A stretch of 64,000 nt of DNA from Iris pallida (Eukaryota; Streptophyta; Magnoliopsida; Asparagales; Iridaceae): the NCBI GenBank assembly GCA_029216955.1, contig JANAVB010012137.1, positions 1 through 64,000 on the forward strand, read 5' to 3'. The number at the start of each line of letters is the position of its first letter. Position 1 is the first letter of the stretch. The position numbers and the translations under genes were made by a program. This document shows positions 1-9,956 of the stretch, piece after piece. The notes below the pieces were generated by a model that saw nothing but the letters and a program-made list of their open reading frames with translations, ran no database searches and had not been told where the DNA came from.

Positions 1-160
1 GACTCACAAGACCGCCGGCAAGTTCCAGCCAAATGGTAAGGTCTATTTATCATCGAGGTCGTATTCTCCAACGGTGCTTACCGCCTCGCCAAGCAAAATG
101 AGGATTTGCTCATGTTTGCCCGTCAACGGCAAGTTCCTGAAGAAATTTATGTCTAAATGA
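1..160 (+). pseudogene. 3' end of Ty3/gypsy (Tat-type) pol: integrase C-terminal tail, frameshifted
   Basis: These bases are the last part of a retrotransposon polyprotein that enters from the left of the window. Three conserved pieces of the integrase tail are visible in order: TAGKFQPN (frame 2, about 8-33), NGAYRLA (frame 1, about 70-90) and NGKFLKKF (frame 2, about 125-148), followed by TGA at 158-160. In intact Tat/Athila-type elements these pieces sit in one frame as the end of integrase, the enzyme that inserts the DNA copy. Here at least two small indels separate them, so the copy is inactive. The element continues rightwards through the tandem repeats, the antisense gene at 26200-21568 and the LTR at 26589. 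The lineage is inferred from the tail motifs and from the antisense gene, not from a search. Confidence 0.7.
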
Positions 161-660
161 CGTTCTCCAGATCATTGAGTCATGTGTCCGCTGTACCGCT
201 GAGCTCACCCTCCAAATTTCCATATTATCGGTCACGTACCCGCTGGTACCGCTGAACTCACCCTCACAATTTTCCACATTATCGAGTCACGAATCCGCTG
301 GTACCGCTGACTCACCCTCACAATTTTCTAGATTATTGAGTCATGTGCCCGCTGGTGCCCGCTGAACTCACCCTCATAATTTTCCAGATTTTTGAGTTAC
401 GTACCCGCTGGTACCGCTGAACTCACCCTCACAATTTTCTAGATTTTTGAGTCACGTACCTGCTGTACCGCCATGAACTCACCCTCATAATTTTCTAGAT
501 TTTTGAATCACGTACCCGCTGGTACCGCTGAACTCACCCTCCAATTCTCCAGATTATCGAGTTATGTACCCTGGCCACTGAACTCACACTTTCACAATAT
601 CGTCATGTATCCGCTGGTGCCTCTGAACTCACATCCCCGTCACTCTTTCAGATAGTAAGT
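161..660 (+). repeat. Degenerate tandem repeat (about 56-58 bp unit) in the Tat 3' non-coding region
   Basis: About eight or nine imperfect copies carry the words CCGCTGGTACCGCTGA, CTCACCCTCA and AATTTTCCAGATT, recurring every 56-58 bases. The array starts directly after the pol stop codon, which is where Tat-lineage elements usually carry lineage-specific tandem repeats. Copies near 590-660 are more decayed. Confidence 0.75.
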
Positions 661-912
661 CATGTATGATCATACCTCTGAACTTTTTTCCTGGAAGAGA
701 TCCTCCCTCATGATCAAATACCCATGCTCCCAGTACATAAAGGGTAACCGATCCATAAATTGCCAAAACGGCCATGTCCTCATTACCTCTGAGTCATTTC
801 ACTTTCGCCAAAAATAAATCACCCTACATAGAACTTCATGTCCTCATCACCTCTGAGTCGTTCTATGTACCCCCCTCGAGCCCACTCCTGCATGTCCTCA
901 TTACCTCGAGTG
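661..912 (+). repeat. Second repeat family of the Tat 3' region (CATGTCCTCATTACCTCTGAG word), left part
   Basis: The word CATGTCCTCATTACCTCTGAG, with small variants, recurs at about 773, 837 and 891. The same word returns on the far side of the large insertion (about 20903, 21044 and 21097), which shows that 661-912 and 20867-21130 were once contiguous. The last five bases, GAGTG at 908-912, are the left target duplication of the inserted element. Confidence 0.75.
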
Positions 913-3120
913 TGTAACGCCCCATCCCAAAATACGTAGGACTGGAACGTAATCATGCCAGCTGTACATAAGTATATGGACCCTCGTATATATACATAAG
1001 CTGTAAAATACAGTAACCAAGGTACTAAATCTCATCCACAAGATAAATAAGGATATAAAAAAACTTTGAATTTGTCATGTATACAATTGTTGGGCGGAGA
1101 CAAAGTCCACTACCAACCAAATTAAATTTAAAAATATACAAGGAAGAATTTAGCAAGCGAGAGCAACGACGAGTCCAAGAGCAATCACCATGAAGGAAGG
1201 AATGGCCTTAGCTAGAGCACCTGCAGGAAATCATGAAACACCCACCTGGCGAGATAACCAGGTCCTCAGAGGGACGTAACAAGATACATCACATGCCATA
1301 TATACTGATATAAATATGCCACAATCAAAGAAAGTGACAAGACACTATAAGTAATCTAACCGAACTAAAGTGAACATGCAGTGAGAACAAACCTTTCGTT
1401 GCATGGGCCCTGGCTGTAAATAGGATCGGCATAGATCCCATACAGGGCACCAGGGGCCTACGTCCGTAACGTCCGAAGATCGTCAGAGGGCATCATGGCA
1501 AGGGGCTACGTCTATAACGCTCTGGAAAACGTCAGAGGGCACCTGGAGCCTGCGTCTCCGACGGAGCGCACAGTAATAAGGGAAGTGCATAGAAGCCCAT
1601 ACGATAAGGAAATGTTTTCTCCCCACCCATTGTACGTATCATGTCGTATCCACGACCATGTAACACTACTAACTGTCAAGTCTTCTAACATACAACTATT
1701 GACAGTTAGACCTAACGCACGTCCTGCACGCATTAGTGATCAGCCAACACGCAAGTCCGTAGACTATATGCTACTCATAACTCACACATCTCGTGGCACA
1801 TCCGTGTCAAAGTTTAGGCAATGCACTAAGCTAGTGGTAGTCCCTTAACTCTAAGTCCATATGCAATCAAAGGTAAATAACAGATACAAACTAATATCAC
1901 TGAGCAGGCAGTATCAAGAACTAAAAATAAATGAATGATATTAATAAAAATGCAGACTGAATATAAACAGTATAATGGCAAGGTATCTTGCCTGATGTGT
2001 CGCCTGGTTGGTGCGAAAATCCGACCCTCCAGTCTGTCCTGTAGCCATGTTCGATGTGTAAAGGGCCCGAAGTCCATGAGAAAATACATTTTAGTCGTGA
2101 TCAAGAAGATAACTGAGGATTTGTAGAAAATGTGTTTATACCATGCTTAGAAATTATATAGCTAAACTAGATTTTTATTAGAATAAATTTATTTTGGAAA
2201 CACTTAAAATCAAAAATCGTTTTAGGCTACCTCTATGTTTGTCAACACATATTTTTATAGATAAAATATATTTTATTATTAACAATAATTTAGATAAATT
2301 TAGTAAAAATCATATAGAGTTCTAAATATTTTAAAATATAGGTCATTCCAATATAGTACTATATACCTTGCATATATACTTTAAGGAAAATTTTAAAAGA
2401 TTATTATAACTAGTAAATATCATGATGAAATAATACAAATAGAAATACTAACATTTATCTATACATAATAATTTGCAATACTAATATTAATCTTAATCCT
2501 TTTGTAAAAAGTTAATAATAATATGATAATATAATATAAATAATAATAAGGTTTATAAAGAATAATAATAATAAATACTAATATTTTAATAAAAATCCTA
2601 AAGAAATACACTACTCCTCATTTCGTTTTCATATTAATAATAATAAAATAATAACAAATATCAAAAAATCCCATACGGCTCCATCCTAATTCGATACACA
2701 GAAGGGGGATGAGAGAGAAGAGTGAAGAAAGAGATGGGTTTTGGGAGGCGTTCTCACCTGAGGGGGCGGTTCCGGCCGGCGTTCGGCGGAAAAATCGGAG
2801 GGCGCTGGGAGATCGACGGAGGCGGTGAGCCGGTGGGGGTTGGTGAAGTCCGGGCCGAGCGGCGAGGGGGGTCCACGCCGGGGTCCTGCTGCGGAGCGGA
2901 GCGGCGTTGGCGCCGAGGCGCGCTGCCCTGGAGGCGGCGGTCACGGAGGAGAGAGGGGTGCCGGATCTCGCCAGAGGGAAGGAGGCGCCGGTCACCAGCC
3001 GAGGGGCGGCGATCGACGCCAGCGGAGGTGCGGCGCCGTGCGAAGAGAAGCGGCGACTGGGGTTCGTGGCGTCGGAAGAGGAGCGGGGCGCTGGGGTTTG
3101 TGTGGCGTCGGGAAGAGGAG
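913..3120 (-). repeat. Outer element, left (3') LTR, first part
   Basis: This aligns by eye with the start of the right LTR (17370 onward), with scattered substitutions and small indels. It holds a short repeat block (about 1440-1560; words GGCCTACGTCCGTAACG and CGTCAGAGGGCA), an AT-rich stretch (about 2130-2690) and the start of a GC-rich block (about 2720-3120). The reading is cut at 3120 by the nested element, and the target bases AGGAG (3116-3120) are duplicated at 12836-12840. Confidence 0.88.
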
Positions 3121-3894
3121 TGTAGCTCCCCTTCCCGGAATTTTAAAATATTTTATTACTATTTATTTTGTTACCAATTTTATCAAGAATATTTTATACG
3201 ATATTAATTTATTACTGGTATATATTATTGACAATAAATGTTATATAGATGTACTGATCATATTTATACGATATACTCTACCTAGAGCGATGCTTCTGGG
3301 ATTTATTTAGAATTTATGGAGTATTGTATGAGTATATATATGAATAGATAATAAGTAAATATATATAAATGGATATAAAAATAAATATATATATATATAT
3401 ATGTAGATGTGAGTGTATATGTGTATATATAATATTATGGGTATACGTGTATATGTATATAATAAATATATTCTTTAGATATATACGTGTATATAAATAC
3501 GTATATGTATAATGTATTGTATATTAGAAATAATATAGATATATATTGAAATATAGGAATACGTTTATACGTATATTATATAGGTGTATATATAATAATA
3601 TATGTGGGCGATATAGATATAATATGTGTATACGTATATGTATATCTATAATGATTATGTATATATAGATATATAATGCTAATAGAGAATAAGATAAAGA
3701 AAAGAAGAAGAAAGAATTGGTTAACAAAAGAAAAAGAAAAAGAAATGGAATAGATTAGAAGCAATAGCAGCAAGCAGCCAACCGAGCCCAAACAAGATTT
3801 TTTCCCACAGCACCAAACCCTTTCCCATGGGCCCAGCCATGCCTCCCAAACCCGAACTCCCCAGAGCAATCCCGACCCCTCCCCATCGATCAGT

Positions 3895-4110
3895 TTATAT
3901 ACGAGAGAAGTCTCTTAACAACTCTCGAAACCCTAACACAGAGCGGCGCCCCAACCCCCGACCTGGGCGGTCGCTCGTCGCCGGACCAGCGCACGCGCGC
4001 CGGGACCGCGCGCAACAGCGGTGTACAGCGACAGCAGTCCCAGAGCCCACTTCACGTGAAGTTTCCCGTCGCCTCGTCGTGCCGTTTTGCGCGTCGTCTT
4101 CGCAGGTACG
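3895..4110 (+). promoter_or_regulatory. Inner LTR promoter, leader and splice donor
   Basis: TTATATAC (3895-3902) is followed by a leader (AAGTCTCTTAACAACTCTCG, then GC-rich) that ends CTTCGCAG|GTACGTTG with the exon edge at 4105. The 3' LTR keeps the same arrangement (TATA about 10770, edge at 11012). The donor fits the plant consensus well. No acceptor could be assigned by eye. Confidence 0.5.
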
Positions 4111-5215
4111 TTGACAATATACCAACTTCAATTCCCTTTTGATATTTCGATTTGTTCTGCGATACATGCATCGTAAAATGAACACTTCGACAAAAAACTG
4201 TTTCTAAACAGTTCGTAAAACAGTCCCAAACCCCAACTTCACATCGAAATTCCCACCAATCTATCCTTCGAATTAGGAAACTTTCTAAAAGAAGTTAAAC
4301 CCAACATATAGGGCTAGAAACTTTTAGTAGGAAGTTTGTAGAAGTTTGCTTTGTACAGAGAAATAAACACATGTAAACTTCGTCAAACCTGTTTTTGAAA
4401 ATAAGAAAATCCTTCCACACGACGTGCGTCCTGCCATTCCGGGCGACGTGGTCGCAAACCGAAGGCATCGAAAGCTGTGTAACGCTTCGTGGTCGTGTGG
4501 GATTTGACAGAATTCAAATTGGTCGCGTGTGTGCGACGAATTTGATGCGTATCCGTCAAAATTCACCGTATCGTGTACTTTGCAAATTTCTCAATTACTT
4601 TGTGCACGTTCGTCAGATCGAGACGAAACTTGCGCCACAGAACCGTATCATTTTTTTGGTCCTGCATGCCAAGTTTGGTCCAAATCTGAGATAGTCGAAT
4701 CCAACGTCGTTTTGCGGGCCCCACGGTCCGACTCAACGGGCGATTTTGTGCACGGCCCGTCGGAATCCAACTCTGGACATACGGTTGGGTTCGTATCGAA
4801 AAATTGGATTCGTAGACATATAGTTTGACGACTTTAGAGACTGTTGACTCTGGCACGCTTTTCGGTGCAAAGCGGGTCCAACGGCGGACACCGTTTTGGC
4901 CCGAAATTACCGTTTTGCCCGTGTGTCCAGAATTGAACTTAAGGACAGGCAATCCTAGCTATTTTGACTATTTTGAGAACATTGGTAATGTTTATTTCAG
5001 CTTTCGGAGACTGTTGCAAGGGTTTTGACTATTGTGGCACTTTGAGTGGTACAGATTGTCGGTTTCACCAGCAGAGGACCACAGGCGAGTACAGTTTATT
5101 GTCTGCATTTCGATTTTGATTTTCACTATATTTATTGGTTGGCCATTGGTTATGATATTTTCTATTATAAATTGTTGAGTCGGGAATGAGAAGTACCAAA
5201 TATATGTGATCTGAC

Positions 5216-5400
5216 CATAGCCCGTGTTGACATTGTAGCCCGTGTTTATTTTCTGCAAGTAGTGTTGCCCGTGTTTATTTTCTGCAAGTAGTGTAACCCG
5301 TGTTTATTTTCTGCAAGTAGTGTAGCCCGTGTTTATTTTCTGCAAGTAGTATAGCCCGTGTTTATTTTTTGCAAGTAGACATTGTAGACCGTGCTTACTT
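5216..5400 (+). repeat. About 29-bp tandem repeat in the inner 5' LTR
   Basis: Five to six copies share the words AGCCCGTGTTTATTTTCTGC and AAGTAGT. The last copies drift to GACCGTGCTTACTTTTCATG. Copies are contiguous with no spacers. Confidence 0.85.
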
Positions 5401-5928
5401 TTCATGTAAGTAGACCTCGTAGACCGTGCGGTGTAGTATCCCAGACTGATCACATATCAAAGGTACTTCTAACGGTGGGAAAGTATATTGGTCTATTTAT
5501 TACTATTGATTTTTCTTACGGCCTTACTGTTATTTTCAAACTCATGAATGATGTCTAACCTTTGTCTTATAGTCATTTTCTTATTTGAAATTGCATTCAG
5601 TGAATTGTGCTCGTTCCATTCCTGACTGGAAACCAACATTTTCAGGTTAGCCGTGGATTCACTTAGCTTGGGGAGTGACGGGAATACTTGCAGACAAAGC
5701 CTAGAGACTAGCTAGATAGTTGAGTTGTAGTCATTCATTATTTATACAAGTTTATATTTCTATAAATGTAAAACTTGTGATCTTTGTAAATTAAATTAAT
5801 ATTATGAATGAGCATCTTTGTGATTATGATCTTCATGGCCGTGAAAGCGTTCTACCATCGACACTGCGGCGTAGGCTGGCTTGGACACGTCTCGTATCCA
5901 AAAAAAAAAACGGGTACGGGTCGTGACA

Positions 5929-8900
5929 AGTTTTTGTGGTGGCCCATGCAGGTCCATCTTCGCAAATCACTCGAACTCATGATGGTACTTAAGTTAGACG
6001 TACTATTGTGAGCCTGCGACTAGGAAATGCTCATTCACGAATTAGAAATTAATTTAATTTAAGAGAATGACTAGGACTAGGAGTCCCTTATACAAATTAT
6101 CGATGGGTAGTCTAGGCTATACAATTTAGATAAGGTTTATTAATTTTGATAGTTTGTCAAATCCCCATAAAGTACATTATTACCTCTTGATATGACGATA
6201 TGATCCTATATGGATAGGTTATTCGCTTGGTGAGATAGGGCTTCATGGAGTTAATGGTCTAACCTTGATAAATTGTGCAAATCCTTCTCTCTGCCTCTTA
6301 GATATCATTCTCATATCTTAATCGAATTGCCTATTTAGTTTCTATTTGCCCTAGGGATTATTATTTTGTATAAATTTTGATTATTGTTATCCCCATACGA
6401 ATCTCGAGTTAGTTTCAATTCAAAGTTTTTCCTCAATGGTTTGGATATACATGAAGTAGATATTAGAATGGTTGTAATTCTTTTGTCCTCAGTTGGTTGT
6501 GACTGATAGGACAAATACTTACGCTTTATTGCATAGCTACTTGCTTGAATCTTTAGAAGCTTATGAACTTTTTACAGATTATAGTTAAAGAAATATTTTA
6601 ACTCTTAATGGCAGGACAACAGTACACTGCCACCATTTAATTAAATTATGGAGACTATGGACTCACTGCAGCCAACAGCGCACTGGCGAGACACGACCCT
6701 AGAGTTGAAATTTTTAAGGAAATTATAGGTTATAGAATATTCCTAAAATTATGGCTAGTGGTCCTCTTAGATCTTAGATACCCTTGTGTCAATATAAGTT
6801 GGAGTACCTGATAGCTTATCACACCTGAATCACGGAACCAAGGGTTACCACAGCCAGATATACGGGCGAGGCATAATTCTCGGTAAAATGATTTCAGACG
6901 TGATTACAAGTTTATGATATTATAGAGGATAGAGACCGCCCTGTATGACCTTAAGACCCAAAACCAATACTAGTGAAAGTTCTGTAAGCGGGATAGCGTG
7001 TCCCCCGACCTAGCCTTCCATGGTCCTTGTGATCTATTGACGAAGTAGTTGACTGATATTAATTGGTTTACCCAGAATAAATTTTTCTTTTTCCCATAAC
7101 CCATTAGTCGACCAAGGCCTTAGAGATAGGAAGATTATAGGAAGACTGTATAAGCAAGGACACCAGGAAAGGTATTGATTATCTCAAAACTCGAAACCAT
7201 TTGTGCCTCATTTCAAAAATCTTGCATATTTATATTTTGACCCTCTTGACCAACGCTGCTATTACAGCCTAGTTTTGCAAGCTCATCCTTTTATCGATCC
7301 GAGACCTATGTTTATTGGGGACGTCCGCTAACATATTGTCTAATCAGAATCATTGTGTTACGGTCTGATCAACCATGATACATTTGGTTCACTTTTCTTC
7401 TAATTACCCTACGTGGATTGAGATATAGATGTCTCTAGGGTCTCATCCATGACTGCATTGACAATTCCTCTTGAATTATATGTTCGCCCTTGAATCACGA
7501 AATTATATTCAGTAACATCTCCCTTGAATTCTTTATTGTTTTTGTCTTTCACTGATTTGGAAAGACGAAAGCTCGTGAAGGTAGAGAGATACAGAGTATT
7601 CCCATGGCTATGATAATGGTAGGCACAAGTGTAGCTACCAACGGCCAGTCATATGATTGAGTTACTTGTTCTCCCTCGACCCTCAAACTGCTATTGAGAC
7701 TTTCGAGCCATCTAAATTTGAGAATGATTAGGGTTTTACCCTTAGTCAGAACGCCAACCTAGGAGACTATCTATATATTCTCAAGAAACCAAACATTGTG
7801 AGTCTTTAATTATTTGCTGGAAGCTTGCCTTAACTTTCAACCCTTATGCCTTGACTCAACCGTCCCTTGACCAAAGCCCACAGTTTAGACATGAGATTAA
7901 TAGACAAGGATAAGGACAAACATTTACCGTAACACTCATCCCGAGATTGGTTTCCAACAAATATTACTCTAGTTATGTAAATTTCATTATTAAGACCTAA
8001 CTAGTGTTGGAACACCACAATCACTAGCTTAGCCAGTACTATAGCTTAAATACCCTGTCACACTATAACCTACCAGTTGTCAACAGCAATACCTGATCAC
8101 TACAACCCTTGTGACCATAGTCTGGCAGGTTTGACACAAATATGATTTCTTGACTCAATTGTTAGAAATCTTTCTTATGTTGTGCCTTGGAGTTGGTTAC
8201 CCCGTCGAAACTCTAGTATACTATGGACGAGTAGATCATTCTATTTTGTCAACCATGTGTCATTGTACACACTCGTTTTTCAATTATGAAGGAACGATCC
8301 TTGAATTGACTTATGTCTACCGTATCCCGATACGTCGTGCCTTATTCTTTATTAACAAGAGTCGAGGTAAATATCTGGACGTTGGAATCCTTCTAAAACT
8401 CACCACTCCTAAAACCATATCCTAGCTTCTAAGGCAGGTAGACTGTAAGCCTTCTAAAAATTTTAGAGATATACCAGGATTACCGAGTGATTAGAATAAC
8501 TTCCTTTAGGATGATGATTAGTGCCCTTGTACTCCCACCTTTCTTTTAGATCATTTTGTGCCCCGGTCGTGTCATTAACATTCGGAGGACGACCAGCTGT
8601 TATCTTCCAACAAATTTTATATGCAAGATCTAGACGAGTCCACCTTCATCTAGGTATATCATGTCCCACTCAAACCTGTCCCCTTGTACTCTATTTTTAT
8701 GGTACAACTTTCAGGTAAAAAGGACGAGATATAACCATTACCATCATACCGGTATGCTTTCCAACTTTCATTAGAGCTTCAACTTTGACTCGAATCTTTC
8801 AACCCAATATATGGTTGTGATCTACTCGAAGTCCACTACGCATATGTCACTAGTGTGCCACACAATTGTGTCTCCTCGTGTTACTTAAACCCAAAAGTCA

Positions 8901-9956
8901 CTGAAGGCACAATTTGGGCTTTAGGAACCTAACTAACCATCATGACTGGCACTAGTTCAACCACTTGGATCGAAATCTATCCTAGGTTACCCTAACCTAG
9001 TAGAAATAGTTTTATGATTCGAATCTTGTCCAGTCAATATAGACTGAAATTCGAGGTTCATCCAACTAGCGATTAATGTCCAATCAGGGAACCCATTAAG
9101 ATCCAGTAATACCCATTCATGCATACCACCATAATTGGACTATAAAATCAGACTACTTGAAATAGGTCTATATACCTATTATGTTGCCTCCCCTTCTTAG
9201 AATGGGAAGTCGTCCTTCCATCTACCTGGAAGTCGCGATACGATATTGTATTGTATTTAGATCCCTTGCTCGTGTGTATTATAACCACGAAAAAGATCGC
9301 GATCTTAATTTTTCAAATTTTGTTCCGTTATGGAACCTTATTTGGATTAATTTTGGGAACGGAACTTCTGTATTGCACGGATTGCAAGCCCCTCTAGGAA
9401 ACGAAGGGTCCATGATTTAGCAAGTGACTGGACTAGAGTAGCCAATTTAGCAATAAGACAATGGTTTATAGACCTTCTTTCTATTTGCATTATTGGATAC
9501 ACTCTACCGCTATGAAATGTCATATTTGTTCTCGATTATTCATCCATATCTTCCTATCCTTCCTATTTCTGAGCAATGAATGGTCCTGTTTAATTGAATT
9601 TATTAATAATTTTTTAGCCACTTGTGTAAATTCGATGTTGGTTAAATTTTGGATTGCTTGATAGAAAGGAGAGGATTATAGATGACATATATAGATATCT
9701 AGGGTAGAAATTTATTTTAGCAATTAGTTGGAAGATTATAAAGTTTAGTGACACGAGATTTGAGGGAGTAGTGTGACCAAAGGTGGATAGAAGTACTCGG
9801 AGTTTCGTAGTTACAAAATGGCTAGGAGGATGATATAAACTGTTTTCGAGGAATTAAATTCAAGGAGATTAAGGTAATGGTAGATTTTTCTTTTGAAATC
9901 TAGGAATAGTATGAATTAGAATTTCGAGGACAAAATTATTTTAAGGTGGGTAGATT
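5929..9956 (+). other. Interior of the inner LARD-like element, non-coding
   Basis: It starts AGTTTTTGTGGTGGCCCATG and ends with the polypurine-side motif ATTTCGAGGAC...AAGGTGGGTAG. No gag-pol motif is visible. Short frames (for example 8150-8425, 9181-9420 and 9461-9661) resemble nothing I recognise and are probably chance. No standard initiator-Met primer site (TGGTATCAGAGC) follows the 5' LTR. Confidence 0.7.

Larger units (their letters stand above)
3121..5928 (+). repeat. Inner element 5' LTR
   Basis: It matches 9957-12835 closely, with small indels concentrated in the AT-rich tract. In order it has an AT-rich low-complexity tract (about 3350-3690), a promoter region with TTATATAC at 3895-3902, a leader with a 5' splice site at 4105/4106, and a tandem array at 5216-5400. 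It ends CGTGACA. The mismatches between the two LTRs could be used to date the insertion. Confidence 0.87.

Noticed and set aside
1495..2126. Frames at 1495-1848 and 1935-2126 as small genes
   Set aside because: They lie in the outer LTR and the matching region of the second LTR (17990-18580) breaks the frames by small indels.
3524..3869. Tyr/Ile-rich frames in AT-rich tracts (also 10142-10709) as membrane proteins
   Set aside because: They come from TATATA-type low-complexity sequence present in both LTRs of the inner element, with different frames in the two copies.
5216..5400. CRISPR-like direct repeats
   Set aside because: Units are contiguous without unique spacers and lie in an LTR of a plant retroelement. 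It is a tandem repeat.
5929..5960. Initiator-Met tRNA primer site after the inner 5' LTR
   Set aside because: TGGTATCAGAGC or a close variant is not present. The segment there is a different word, shared with the outer element.
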